NCBI GenBank assembly: GCA_030430165.1
Contig: JAUIGL010000035.1
Location: 1-59,167, forward strand
DNA from: a bacterium
GTDB lineage: Bacteria; Desulfobacterota; Binatia; HRBIN30; CADEER01
DNA length: 59,167 nt
Reading direction: 5' to 3'
Position 1 is the stretch's first letter, and every line of letters begins with the position of its first letter. Below the pieces are notes generated by a model that searched no databases, was not told the origin of the DNA, and saw nothing but the letters and a program-made list of their open reading frames with translations. The position numbers and the translations under genes are program-made. Positions 8,162 to 16,418 of this stretch are shown here, piece by piece.

Positions 8162-10953
8162 TGAGCTCGATTGGCCTCGAGCACCCCGACACAGCGATCG
8201 CAAACTTCGGGGTGCTCCTCATTCTTGCCTACGGTCTCGCGAAAGTTCCAGCAGCGGGCGCACTTCGCTCCGCGCGCGCTCTCGACCGAGACGCGTGTCG
8301 GACCGTCGGCGGCCACCAGCTCGACCTGGGACACGATGAAAAAGGCAGGCAACTCGGGGCGGCGAGCCGCCAGGAGGTCGTGCACCTCGGGGGCGGCGGT
8401 GACCACCACCCGAGCGTCCAACGGGTGGCCGATGGTGCCGGACTTGCGGGCCTCCTCGAGCGCCTTCATGACCTCGCTGCGCACCGCCAGCAGGCGGTCC
8501 CAGATTGCAACCAGCTCGGGATCCGCCAGCGCCTCGTCGACCGCCGGCAAGCCAGCTTCGAAGACGGTGGGCTCGGTGGTGCCGGGCAGATGCGACCAGA
8601 TCTCATCGGCGGTGAAGGAGAGAATCGGCGCGACGATCCGGGTCAAGACATCGGCGAGCTTCCAACAAACCGTCTGCGCGGCGCGGCGGTCCTGCGAGTG
8701 CGCGGCGCCGCAGTACAGACGGTCCTTGGAGATGTCCAGGTAGAGCGAGCTCAGGTCGACCGCGCAGAAGTTGACGACCGACACCACCACCTGGTGGAAG
8801 GCGAAGGCATCGTACGAACGCAGCCCGCGCTCGACCAGCTGGTTGGCGCGATGCAAGATCCAGCGGTCCATCTCCGGCATGTCGGCCAGCGCCACCTGGT
8901 GCTGCTCCGGGTCGAAGCCGTCGAGGTTGCCGAGCAAGAAGCGGCAGGTGTTGCGGATGCGGCGGTAGCTCTCGAGCAACGGCTTCACCAGGTCCTGAGA
9001 GAAGGCCGTGTCGTTGGTGAAGTCGACCGATGCGAAGAGCAACCGAAGAACGTCGGCGCCGTACTTGCCGACGATCTCGTCCGGCGCGATGACGTTGCCG
9101 AGCGACTTCGACATCTTCTTCTTGCCGGCGTCGAGAATCAGTCCGTGCGTCAGCACCCCGCGATACGGCGCAATGCCGCGCGTCGCTGCCGAAGTGATCA
9201 GCGAAACCTGGAACCAGCCGCGATGCTGGTCGACCGCCTCGACGTAGAGATCGGCGGGAACCCCGAGCTTGCGCGGATCGAGCACCGCCGCGTGCGAGCA
9301 GCCGGAGTCGAACCAGACGTCGAGGATGTTCTCGTCGAGAACGAACTCGTCAGACCCGCACGAACACCGGTAGCCCTCCGGAAGCAGTTCCGCGCTCGGC
9401 CATTCGTACCAGACGTCGGAACCGTGCTCGGCAAAGATGCGCTCGACGTTGGCGACCAACTCGCCACTCGTGTGGTGCTCGCCGCACTTCGAGCACTGGA
9501 ACGCCGGCACCGGAACTCCCCAGGCGCGCTGCCGAGACAGGCACCAATCGGGACGAGTCTCCATCATGTGATAGATTCGGTCGCGCCCCCACTTCGGAAC
9601 CCAATCGACCCCGTCGATTTCTTTCAACGCAACGCCGCGGAGATTCGCCTGATCGATCCGCAGGAACCACTGCTCTGTGGCGCGGAAGATGAGTGGCTTC
9701 TTGCAGCGCCAGCAATGCGGGTACTGATGGGTGAAGCTCTCCGCGTGGAGCAACGCCCCCTTGGCGCGCAGCTCCTCGACGATGTCGTCGTTGGTGTCGA
9801 AGACCTTGCGCCCCTCGTAGGCTCCGCCCTCGGCCGTGAAACGGCCGTAGGGGTCGACCGGAGTAAGTACTTCGAGCTGGTAGCTCTGTCCGACCTGGAA
9901 ATCCTCGTAACCATGACCGGGCGCCGTGTGGACGCAGCCGGTGCCGGTGTCGGCGGTGACGTGGGTGCCGAAGATCAGTTTGGATGGGCGGTCGACGAAC
10001 GGGTGCTGGAAGGCGTCGGCTCCGTCGAGGTTGGACAGGTCGACGGGCATCTTGACGACATCGGCCGCGTCCAGTCCGGCGGCCTCGAGAACCGCCTCGG
10101 CCAGGCGCGTGGCGACGATCAGGTACTCGTCGCCGACCTGCAGCGCCACGTAATCGAGCTGCGGGTTCAGGCAGATCGCGAGGTTGGCCGGCAAGGTCCA
10201 CGGAGTGGTGGTCCAGATCACCGCCGACAGGCGATCGCCTGCGGCGGCGAGCTTCTCGCCGTCGGCGGCGGAGGTCGCCATCGCCGCCGCCTGTTCCGGC
10301 GTGCCGCGGAAGCGGAAGCGCACGTAGATCGACGGCGAAACGTGATCGGCGTACTCGACCTCGGCCTCGGCGAGAGCGGTTCCACAGGTCGAGCACCAGT
10401 GCACCGGCCGCAGTCCGCGGTAGATGTATCCGCCCTCGACCAGCTGACCGAAGGTCCGCACGATACCCGCCTCGTACTCCGGCGACATCGTCAGGTACGG
10501 GTTCTGCCAATCGCCGAGCACACCCAACCGCTGAAACTGCTCGCGCTGGACGTTGAAGTACTTGTCGGCAAACTCGCGACACTGGCGACGGATCTCCAGC
10601 TGCGGCATCTGGCGCGCCTTCTTGCCCAGCTTGCGCAGCACCTGGTGCTCGATCGGCATGCCGTGGCAGTCCCACCCCGGCACGTACGGAGCGTGGCGCC
10701 CGGCCATCAGTTGCCGCTTTACGATGACATCCTTGATGATCTTGTTGAGCGCGGTTCCAAGATGGACGTTGCCGTTGGCGTACGGCGGACCGTCGTGCAG
10801 CACGTAGGACTCGCCATCGGCGTTGCGTTCGAGCAGTCGCTCGTACAACCCCTCCGACTGCCAGCGCTGCAGCACCTCCGGCTCTCGCTGCGCCAGGTTG
10901 GCCCGCATCGGAAAGTCGGTCTTCGGCAGGTTCAGTGTCTGCTTGTAGTCCAT
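8158..10953 (-). CDS. ileS: Isoleucyl-tRNA synthetase
   Basis: This 931-residue class I synthetase is close to the 938 residues of the E. coli enzyme. It has the HIGH-type motif GPPYANGNVHLG near residue 60. The long CP1 editing domain includes TTTPWTLPAN and GTGCVHTAPGHG. The KMSKS loop is KKKMSKSLGN. The C-terminal zinc finger uses CARCWN and CDRC. It charges tRNA-Ile and edits Val. It is the first gene of the ileS-lspA pair. Confidence 0.97.
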   Translation of the reverse strand: MDYKQTLNLPKTDFPMRANLAQREPEVLQRWQSEGLYERLLERNADGESYVLHDGPPYANGNVHLGTALNKIIKDVIVKRQLMAGRHAPYVPGWDCHGMPIEHQVLRKLGKKARQMPQLEIRRQCREFADKYFNVQREQFQRLGVLGDWQNPYLTMSPEYEAGIVRTFGQLVEGGYIYRGLRPVHWCSTCGTALAEAEVEYADHVSPSIYVRFRFRGTPEQAAAMATSAADGEKLAAAGDRLSAVIWTTTPWTLPANLAICLNPQLDYVALQVGDEYLIVATRLAEAVLEAAGLDAADVVKMPVDLSNLDGADAFQHPFVDRPSKLIFGTHVTADTGTGCVHTAPGHGYEDFQVGQSYQLEVLTPVDPYGRFTAEGGAYEGRKVFDTNDDIVEELRAKGALLHAESFTHQYPHCWRCKKPLIFRATEQWFLRIDQANLRGVALKEIDGVDWVPKWGRDRIYHMMETRPDWCLSRQRAWGVPVPAFQCSKCGEHHTSGELVANVERIFAEHGSDVWYEWPSAELLPEGYRCSCGSDEFVLDENILDVWFDSGCSHAAVLDPRKLGVPADLYVEAVDQHRGWFQVSLITSAATRGIAPYRGVLTHGLILDAGKKKMSKSLGNVIAPDEIVGKYGADVLRLLFASVDFTNDTAFSQDLVKPLLESYRRIRNTCRFLLGNLDGFDPEQHQVALADMPEMDRWILHRANQLVERGLRSYDAFAFHQVVVSVVNFCAVDLSSLYLDISKDRLYCGAAHSQDRRAAQTVCWKLADVLTRIVAPILSFTADEIWSHLPGTTEPTVFEAGLPAVDEALADPELVAIWDRLLAVRSEVMKALEEARKSGTIGHPLDARVVVTAAPEVHDLLAARRPELPAFFIVSQVELVAADGPTRVSVESARGAKCARCWNFRETVGKNEEHPEVCDRCVGVLEANRAQ

Positions 10954-11094
10954 CGAAGTGTCCTCGAAACTTCCGCTGTCGGCGGCGAATACCCGCCGAG
11001 TCGGCGAGCGCGGTCTCTTAGCCGGACCCGCGCCACGAGCTCCGGCGCCCCGGATGAGGCGCGGGCCAGCCCGGCAGGGCTCGGCGAAAAACCC

Positions 11095-11123
11095 GTACTA
11101 GCAGCCAGTTATGGCCACTTCAA
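11095..11123 (-). promoter_or_regulatory. ileS: Candidate housekeeping promoter upstream of ileS
   Basis: Reading the minus strand, TTGAAG (11123-11118) and TAGTAC (11100-11095) are separated by 17 bases. The pair lies about 140 bases upstream of the ileS start. Both hexamers are imperfect matches to the sigma-70 consensus, so this is a weak call. No T-box element was seen in the leader. Confidence 0.35.
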
Positions 11124-11178
11124 TTGACCGCGCGGAGGCGTCGACCCTCGTTGGAAATGAGTCGCGCTTGGTTTATGG

Positions 11179-11415
11179 ATGGCGGTGATGGCAAAGCGAA
11201 TGGTCTCCAACTTCTCGCGGGCGGGTTACCCGAGCTACGAGAAACTCGACGACGACGGCCAGGCCAAGCCGTGCGTGTTCGGCGTCGCATGGGTCAATCC
11301 GGACACCCTCAAGACCCTGCAACGCCACGGCGGCACGCGAACCGGTCCCAAGGGCGAGGCGTTCGAAGGTGTCGCCCCGGCCGAACGCAAAGTCGAGCCC
11401 GGCAGCGGATCGTAG
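11179..11415 (+). CDS. Small protein of unknown function upstream of pgeF
   Basis: This 78-residue product is hydrophilic and lacks a signal peptide or membrane segment. ATG 11179 and ATG 11188 are both possible starts; neither has a good ribosome site. The sequence has aromatic and Gly motifs (FSRAGYPSYEKL, FGVAWVN) but matches no family I know. It ends 6 bases before pgeF in the same direction, so the two are probably co-transcribed. Codon third positions are GC-rich as in real genes here. Confidence 0.55.
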   Translation: MAVMAKRMVSNFSRAGYPSYEKLDDDGQAKPCVFGVAWVNPDTLKTLQRHGGTRTGPKGEAFEGVAPAERKVEPGSGS

Positions 11416-11421
11416 CCGACC

Positions 11422-12216
11422 ATGCGGGCGCCCGCCCCGCCGGCCGAACGCGCGCCAGAATGGGACTCGATCCCCGGCCTGGTACACGGGTTTTTCGGAC
11501 GCCGGGGAGGGACCAGCGCGCCGCCCTGGCAGGGACTGAACCTGTCGTTCAAGGTCGGCGACTCGCCGCAACGAGTCTCCGCAAACTGGGAGGCAGCCCG
11601 CGATGCGCTCGCTCCGCTTCGACTGACCCGGATGGATCAGGTGCACGGGGTCGACATCGTCGAGGTCGGCCCGGGGCAAGAGCGGAGCGACGACCGCATC
11701 GCATGCGCCGGCGACGCCGACGGACTGGCCACCCGCGTGCCGGGAATCGGACTGATCGTCATGACCGCCGACTGCGTCCCGATCCTGATGGTCGCGCCCG
11801 AGCGGCGCGTCGCCTTCGCTCTCCACGCCGGGTGGCGCGGCACCCTCGGCGGGATCGCATCGCGTGCGATCGATCACGGCGCGCGATCCTTCGGTATCGC
11901 CGCCGACCAGTGGGAGATCGCGATCGGTCCGGCAATCGAGGCCTGTTGCTACGAGGTGGACGCCGACATCGGCCGAAAGATCGAGTCTCGGTGGGGCAAG
12001 ATGCCCGGCGCCTGGGAGCGTCACGGCGACAAGGGCCAGCTCGACTTGCGGCAGGTCAACACCCGCATCCTCGAGCGCAGCGGCGCGCGGCCGCAGGCGA
12101 TCCGGCAGGTCGGCGGATGCACCGCCTGCAACCCGGACCGATACTTCTCGCACCGCGCCTCGGGTGGAAAAACCGGCCGGCAGGCCTCCATCGTCGGCTT
12201 CGTCGAAGCGAGTTGA
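11422..12216 (+). CDS. pgeF: Peptidoglycan editing factor / YfiH-family multicopper-type purine nucleoside phosphorylase
   Basis: The 264-residue protein belongs to the Cu-oxidase_4 (YfiH/PgeF) family. Signature metal and active-site segments are MDQVHG, MTADCVPIL, the HAGWRGT box, IGPAIEACCYEV, and a C-terminal GGCTACN. Members have been reported both to phosphorolyse purine nucleosides and to remove mis-incorporated L-Ser from UDP-MurNAc peptides. A D-Ala-D-Ala ligase gene lies 0.5 kb away, which fits a cell-wall role but does not prove it. The start is ATG 11422. Confidence 0.9.
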   Translation: MRAPAPPAERAPEWDSIPGLVHGFFGRRGGTSAPPWQGLNLSFKVGDSPQRVSANWEAARDALAPLRLTRMDQVHGVDIVEVGPGQERSDDRIACAGDADGLATRVPGIGLIVMTADCVPILMVAPERRVAFALHAGWRGTLGGIASRAIDHGARSFGIAADQWEIAIGPAIEACCYEVDADIGRKIESRWGKMPGAWERHGDKGQLDLRQVNTRILERSGARPQAIRQVGGCTACNPDRYFSHRASGGKTGRQASIVGFVEAS

Positions 12217-12385
12217 CCTCGTCGTTCGCCGTCGCGGCGGGACTCCGACACAGCATCTGCAAACGACCCGCCAACTCGCAATTCGCTGTTGTCACGCCCC
12301 CGACCTGGGAGTACCCTCGAAGGAAGAAAAACAAGCGAAACCGTCGAGTCGCGCACCGGCGGGACCGACGCGCAGGAGATCAGGT

Positions 12386-12661
12386 ATGAAGAAAGTGATT
12401 GTGGCAGGGGTAGTTGCGGCGATGTTGAGCGTCAGTGGACCGGCGTTGGGGCACGATACATCGGTCAACGATCAGTACGACGACGACATCACGCATCCGA
12501 TCCGCCTCGCCTACTACCTCGTCCACCCGATCGGCTTCACCGCCGAGTGGCTGATCGCCCGCCCGTTCCAACACATCATCTCGCGCGAGCAGCTGCGCAA
12601 CGTCTTCGGTTGGCGTCCGATGAACGAGGACGGCACCTACCACAGCACCAACAACATGTGA
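12386..12661 (+). CDS. Small exported protein, unknown
   Basis: The 91-residue product starts at ATG 12386 after an AGGAGATC ribosome site. A Sec signal peptide (KKVIVAGVVAAMLSVSGPALG) is followed by an acidic stretch (NDQYDDD) and a conserved-looking core (HPIRLAYYLVHPIGFTAEWL). The ending is polar and includes FGWRPMNEDGTYH. The mature protein is about 68 residues and predicted periplasmic or membrane-peripheral. I do not recognise the family. It is convergent with ddl. Confidence 0.7.
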   Translation: MKKVIVAGVVAAMLSVSGPALGHDTSVNDQYDDDITHPIRLAYYLVHPIGFTAEWLIARPFQHIISREQLRNVFGWRPMNEDGTYHSTNNM

Positions 12662-12665
12662 TTCG

Positions 12666-12733
12666 GGCGCGCCCGGCTCCACCGCCGGCGCGCCAGATGA
12701 CATCGTCCCGTCTCAGTCGACTGCGACGGGACG
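12666..12733. terminator. Two strong stem-loops between convergent genes
   Basis: GGCGCG...CGGC (from 12666) pairs with GCCGGCGCGCC ending at 12694. CGTCCCGTC (12704-12712) pairs with GACGGGACG (12725-12733). They lie between the convergent ends of the small exported-protein gene and ddl; the second overlaps the ddl stop. No U-tract follows, so termination is inferred from position and stability only. Confidence 0.4.
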
Positions 12734-13795
12734 CGCTTGGTGCCACTCCAGGGCCAGCTCGATCAGTCTGCTCACCAGCTCGGGGTAAGGCACCCCCGAA
12801 GCCTCCCACAGCTTCGGATACATGCTGATCGACGTGAACCCGGGAATCGTGTTCGGCTCGTTGAGATAGAGCCGCCCGCTGCCGCGCTCGAGAAAGAAGT
12901 CGACGCGCGCCATACCGCGCAGGTCGAGGATCTCGAAGCAGCGTACCGCGAGCTGCTGGATCTCGGCGGTCTCGGCGGCGGTCAGCGGCGCCGGAATCAG
13001 GAGACGCGCGGTACTCTCGGCGCTGTACTTGTCGTCGTACGAGTAGAACTCCTCGCCCGGCTCGATTTCCCCGGGCAACGAGGCTTTCGGGTCTCGATTG
13101 CCGAGTACCGCGCACTCGATCTCGCGCGCATCGACCGCCTTTTCGACCACTGCCTTGGAGTCGTAGCGAAAGGCCGTGTCGAGCGCCGCATCGAGCTGAG
13201 CCGGCGCGTCAACCTTACTGATGCCGACCGACGACCCCAGGTTGGCCGGCTTGACGAAGACCCGGTCGCCCAACTCGCCGATCCGCCGGCGCGCCGCCTG
13301 CGGGTCGTCGCGCCACTCGTCCGATCGCAGCGTGACGAACGGGACGATCGGAACCCCTGCATCCCGCATCAGACGCTTCTGGATGTCCTTGTCCATCGCC
13401 ACCGCCGAGCCGAGCACTCCGGCGCCGACATAGGGCACTCCGAGGACCTCGAAGAGGCCCTGGATCGTCCCATCTTCGCCGAACGGACCGTGCAAAACCG
13501 GGAACACTACATCGATCCGCTGCACGGTCTCGCCAGCGTCCCCAACCAGGCGACAGGCGCCGGAGTCGCCCACAGGGACCACTGCCGCGCCCTGCCCGGC
13601 AGCGACCGCCACTGCGTCCGGCAGCGCACCGCCGGGCATACAGTGCCAACCGCCGGAGCGGTCGAGGCCAATCGGGACCAGATCGAAGCGCCCGCGGTCC
13701 AAGGCCGCGGCCACCGAGCGTGCCGATCGGACCGACACCTCGTGCTCCCCCGAACGCCCCCCGTACAACAGACCAACCTGCAACTTACCACTCAC
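12713..13795 (-). CDS. ddl: D-alanine--D-alanine ligase
   Basis: This 360-residue ATP-grasp ligase joins two D-alanines for the peptidoglycan stem. It has the GGRSGEHEVS N-terminal loop, VFPVLHGPFGEDG, the VFVKPANLGSSVGI ATP-binding strand, and the metal/product-site segment YLNEPNTIPGFT near the C-terminus. The length is normal. It is divergent from the small-gene cluster that begins near 14.06 kb. Confidence 0.95.
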   Translation of the reverse strand: MSGKLQVGLLYGGRSGEHEVSVRSARSVAAALDRGRFDLVPIGLDRSGGWHCMPGGALPDAVAVAAGQGAAVVPVGDSGACRLVGDAGETVQRIDVVFPVLHGPFGEDGTIQGLFEVLGVPYVGAGVLGSAVAMDKDIQKRLMRDAGVPIVPFVTLRSDEWRDDPQAARRRIGELGDRVFVKPANLGSSVGISKVDAPAQLDAALDTAFRYDSKAVVEKAVDAREIECAVLGNRDPKASLPGEIEPGEEFYSYDDKYSAESTARLLIPAPLTAAETAEIQQLAVRCFEILDLRGMARVDFFLERGSGRLYLNEPNTIPGFTSISMYPKLWEASGVPYPELVSRLIELALEWHQARPVAVD

Positions 13796-13984
13796 CGGCC
13801 ACCTCCAGCCGCCAGATTAGCGCGGACGGCCGTGGTTTTCCCCCAATCAGAGAAAAAATCTCGGTCGCGGCGGCCCCCTGCAACCCGCCGGTGGATCGCA
13901 AAAAACTCCCGACGCAAAACGGTTTTCGGGGTCCGGTGACCTGAGCGCCAGCGGCGCCATCCCACGGGCGTGGAAAAGACCTGC

Positions 13985-14014
13985 TTGCGTCGGCCGGACG
14001 ATCGTGGGTATTAA
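13985..14014 (+). promoter_or_regulatory. Candidate sigma-70-type promoter of the 54-residue gene
   Basis: TTGCGT (13985-13990) and TATTAA (14009-14014) are separated by 18 bases. They lie about 45 bases before the ATG at 14060. Downstream, the small frame and a perfect terminator complete a compact transcription unit. Confidence 0.5.
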
Positions 14015-14059
14015 CCGTCCATCATTGACGAAACACAAAGGACTTTCGGAGAACAACTG

Positions 14060-14224
14060 ATGCGGAACGACACCCACAGCAAACACCACTCGGCCCAGCC
14101 GATGTCCTCGTGGTGTCAGCTCGGCGTGACGACCCGCACCCGCGGTTTCGTGCCGGCAGCTGCCAGCACGAAGATTTGCCCGGTGGTGGCTCCCGGTGGT
14201 CCTTCTGGAGGAGGAAGCGATTAG
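14060..14224 (+). CDS. 54-residue small protein on its own transcription unit
   Basis: ATG 14060 is preceded by CGGAGA with ideal spacing (GGAG 14048-14051, 8 bases). The frame ends in TAG at 14222-14224. The product starts polar and His-rich (RNDTHSKHHSAQ). It carries two cysteines at residues 19 and 40 (SSWCQLGV and STKICPVV) and ends in a Gly/Pro/Ser-rich tail (APGGPSGGGSD). There is no signal peptide or membrane helix. It has a promoter-like sequence upstream and a perfect terminator 34 bases downstream, so it is monocistronic. The leader/core-like split could suit a modified peptide, but no modification enzyme is nearby. The function is unknown. Confidence 0.5.
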   Translation: MRNDTHSKHHSAQPMSSWCQLGVTTRTRGFVPAAASTKICPVVAPGGPSGGGSD

Positions 14225-14257
14225 TCGCAACTCTCTCCTACTCGACGAGAGTAAAAG

Positions 14258-14289
14258 GGCCACCGGAAAATCCGGTGGCCTTTTTTTTT
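14258..14289 (+). terminator. Perfect intrinsic terminator
   Basis: GGCCACCGGA (14258-14267) and TCCGGTGGCC (14271-14280) form a 10-bp perfect stem with an AAA loop, followed by nine T (14281-14289). It closes the transcript of the 54-residue gene and isolates it from the HTH gene downstream. Confidence 0.95.
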
Positions 14290-14389
14290 GGTCCGTCCCG
14301 GAAACGGACCGCAACGTGTGACCGACCCGGCCGGCGGTCACCCAAAGAAAAAACAAAACAGCTCGAAGCCAAAAATGGAGGAACGGAAG

Positions 14390-14656
14390 ATGATGCAGCT
14401 CGACGCGAGAGTGGTGGCCGACCGACTCAGGGAGGTCGTAGCCGACGAGCCGAAGGCATTCGCCTACGACATCGGCGTGAGCCTTTCCGCAATCTACAAC
14501 TACATGAACGGCCGGATCCCCTCGACCGAAGTGCTCTATCGAATCGCCCGCTACACGGGCCGTCCGATGGAGTGGTTCCTCGACGGTGCCGAAGTCGAAG
14601 CACCGGCCGTAAACGAAACACAAGACAACGCTCAGGGAGTTCGCGTGGCGGCATGA
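14390..14656 (+). CDS. Small XRE-like helix-turn-helix protein
   Basis: The 88-residue product starts at ATG 14390, after GGAGG at 14377-14381 (8-base spacing). An N-terminal helix (LDARVVADRLREVV) leads into an HTH. The HTH includes FAYDIGVSLSAIYNYMNG and IPSTEVLYRIARYTG, the pattern of XRE/Cro-type repressors (helix 2-turn-recognition helix 3). The C-terminal 30 residues are polar and probably disordered. It is likely a DNA-binding regulator; the target is unknown. A 56-residue membrane peptide gene follows 58 bases later and may be its partner. Confidence 0.75.
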   Translation: MMQLDARVVADRLREVVADEPKAFAYDIGVSLSAIYNYMNGRIPSTEVLYRIARYTGRPMEWFLDGAEVEAPAVNETQDNAQGVRVAA

Positions 14657-14714
14657 GCGGGAAGGCTCGCATTCTGGAGCCTTCCCCCTGGGCTCAGGAA
14701 AGCGAGGTGATGCA

Positions 14715-14885
14715 ATGTTCCCGTTCAATCTGTTCCACTCGATCCCCCCGGATGTCGTCATGTCGATTCAGCGCGGCGCGGCCATGACCTTCTACTACGC
14801 GATCGTCCTGGCCGCGGCGTCGCTGGCATTGCTGATCACCTACGACCAGCTCCACGCGCCCTTCAAAGAGTCGGAGGACGACTGA
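14715..14885 (+). CDS. 56-residue single-span membrane peptide
   Basis: ATG 14715 follows GCGAGGTG (14702-14709), and the frame ends in TGA at 14883-14885. The product has an amphipathic start (MFPFNLFHSIPPDVV) and one hydrophobic helix at about residues 24-43 (MTFYYAIVLAAASLALLITY). A short acidic tail (KESEDD) follows. Its size and topology resemble small membrane regulators or type I-like toxins, but no sequence family is recognised. It is downstream of the HTH gene on the same strand. Confidence 0.6.
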   Translation: MFPFNLFHSIPPDVVMSIQRGAAMTFYYAIVLAAASLALLITYDQLHAPFKESEDD

Positions 14886-14938
14886 ACGAACCCCCCAGAG
14901 AGGTAGTGCCGCAGCCCGCGCGCACACCGTCTCGCCCC

Positions 14939-14967
14939 GCGGGAGGGGTGCCCCCCACCCCTCCCGC
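14939..14967. terminator. Very stable 12-bp GC stem-loop
   Basis: GCGGGAGGGGTG (14939-14950) pairs perfectly with CACCCCTCCCGC (14956-14967) around CCCCC. It lies 53 bases after the 56-residue membrane gene. No U-tract follows on the plus strand (CCCCCAAAAAAG does), so it may be a processing or stabilising structure rather than an intrinsic terminator. Confidence 0.4.
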
Positions 14968-15105
14968 CCCCCAAAAAAGAACCTCTCAAAATTTCGCAAA
15001 TCGCCAGTGTCGGAAGACTCTTGCCGCCGGAGTCGGAACATGTTGGAGGAAGGGGAGTTGCCGAACCATCTCGTCGCGACAGCCCCGCCTGAGCAAACGC
15101 AATCC

Positions 15106-15486
15106 ATGACGACACCCGAGCCCACCACCCGCATCGACAAGTGGCTGTGGGCCGCCCGCGCCTACAAGACTCGCTCACTCGCCTCCGAGGCCTGCAGCGG
15201 CGGCAAAGTGACGATCAACGACAACAGCGCCAAACCCCACAAGTTGGTTCGCCAGGGTGACATCATCGCCTTTCATTCCGGCAGCTACGAGAAGCGCTGG
15301 AAGGTCTGCGCGATCGCCGAGCGGCGCGGTCCGGCATCGGTCGCCCGCGAGCTCTACGAGGATCTCACCCCGCCACCGCCGCCACGCCCGGACCACTCGG
15401 CGGTCGACGCGCTGTTCCGCGAGCCCCCTTCGCGACGGCCGAACAAGCGCGAACGGCGTCAGCTCGGCCGGATGAAGCGCAGCTGA
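15106..15486 (+). CDS. S4-domain RNA-binding protein (Hsp15/RqcP-like)
   Basis: The 126-residue protein starts at ATG 15106 and opens with a typical S4 domain (RIDKWLWAARAYKTRSLASEAC, GGKVTINDNSAKPHKLV, GDIIAF). A basic C-terminal tail (RRPNKRERRQLGRMKRS) follows. Hsp15 (HslR) and RqcP bind stalled 50S subunits carrying nascent chains or peptidyl-tRNA, and this one probably acts in ribosome rescue. The gene stands alone before a thioredoxin-TPR gene on the same strand. Confidence 0.85.
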   Translation: MTTPEPTTRIDKWLWAARAYKTRSLASEACSGGKVTINDNSAKPHKLVRQGDIIAFHSGSYEKRWKVCAIAERRGPASVARELYEDLTPPPPPRPDHSAVDALFREPPSRRPNKRERRQLGRMKRS

Positions 15487-15533
15487 GCGCGACCGCGGTC
15501 ACCTTTCATCGGCCTGCCTGGTGCGGTAGTTCG

Positions 15534-16406
15534 ATGATCGACATGGCTCCCGAAACTCCGCTGATCTTCGACGCTGGCGACGATACCTTCGACGACGCAG
15601 TGCTCGCGCGTTCGAACGAAGTTCCGGTCGTCGTCGACTTCTGGGCCGAGTGGTGCGGTCCTTGCCAAGCGCTCGGACCGCTGCTCGAACAGATGACCCG
15701 AGAAGCGAACGGAGCGTTCGTGCTCGCCAAGGTCGATACCGATCGCAACCCGCGCCTGGCAAGTCAGTTCGACGTCCGCAGCATCCCGATGGTGCTCGGC
15801 TTTCGCGCCGGCAAGGCGGTCGCCAGCTTCCTCGGCGCTCAGCCCGAGCCGGCGATTCGCGACTTCCTCGCCCAGCTGCTGCCCAGCCCGGCCGACGAGA
15901 AGGTAGCCGAGGCGCGCGCCGCCCGTGACGCCGGCAATCTCGAGCTCGCGCAAGAGAACCTGCAGAACGCGCTCGCCCTCGATCCGCGCTGCGACGCCGC
16001 TCTGTTGGCGATGGGCGAGATACTCTTCGAGGCCGGAAAACCAGAAGAAGCAACGCCACTCCTCGAGCGCATTCTGCCCGGCACCGAAGAAGCAAAGCAG
16101 GGCGACCGATTGCTCGCCGCCATCCGACTCCAGGCGACCCCGGACACCAGTGCCGACGAGCTGCGCGCAAGGCTCGACCTCGACCCGGATGACCACGAGG
16201 CGCGGCTGGCGATCGCCCAGCTTCTGGCGGCGGGCGAATCGTACGCCGATTCGCTCGAGCACCTTCTCGAGCTGGTGCGCCGCGATCGCAGCTTTCAGGA
16301 CGAAGCCGGGCGCAAAGCCATGCTCGACATCTTCGATCTGCTGGGCGGCGAGCACCCCCTCACCGAGAAGTACCGCGGCGAGCTCGCCAAGGTCCTGTTC
16401 AGCTAG
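15534..16406 (+). CDS. Thioredoxin-TPR protein (CnoX/YbbN-like)
   Basis: This 290-residue protein has an N-terminal thioredoxin fold (residues about 15-115) with the active-site motif WAEWCGPC and cis-Pro in IRSIPMV-like SIPMVLGF. The C-terminal half is built of TPR-like helical repeats (AEARAARDAGNLELAQENL, ALDPRCDAALLAMGEIL). This is the architecture of CnoX/YbbN, a holdase co-chaperone that protects GroEL substrates from over-oxidation. The CGPC pair is intact, so redox activity is likely. ATG 15534 or 15543 are both possible starts. Confidence 0.88.
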   Translation: MIDMAPETPLIFDAGDDTFDDAVLARSNEVPVVVDFWAEWCGPCQALGPLLEQMTREANGAFVLAKVDTDRNPRLASQFDVRSIPMVLGFRAGKAVASFLGAQPEPAIRDFLAQLLPSPADEKVAEARAARDAGNLELAQENLQNALALDPRCDAALLAMGEILFEAGKPEEATPLLERILPGTEEAKQGDRLLAAIRLQATPDTSADELRARLDLDPDDHEARLAIAQLLAAGESYADSLEHLLELVRRDRSFQDEAGRKAMLDIFDLLGGEHPLTEKYRGELAKVLFS

Positions 16407-16418
16407 CCGAGAGAAGCA

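Noticed and set aside
8161..11127. Very long open frame antisense to ileS (about 990 codons)
   Set aside because: It is the mirror frame of a clear isoleucyl-tRNA synthetase in high-GC DNA. It has no recognisable domain.
10954..11178. T-box leader before ileS
   Set aside because: No T-box consensus, specifier loop or terminator/antiterminator pair could be found.
14060..14224. Firm call of the 54-residue product as a RiPP precursor
   Set aside because: No modification enzyme, protease or exporter is encoded beside it, so only the small gene itself is reported.
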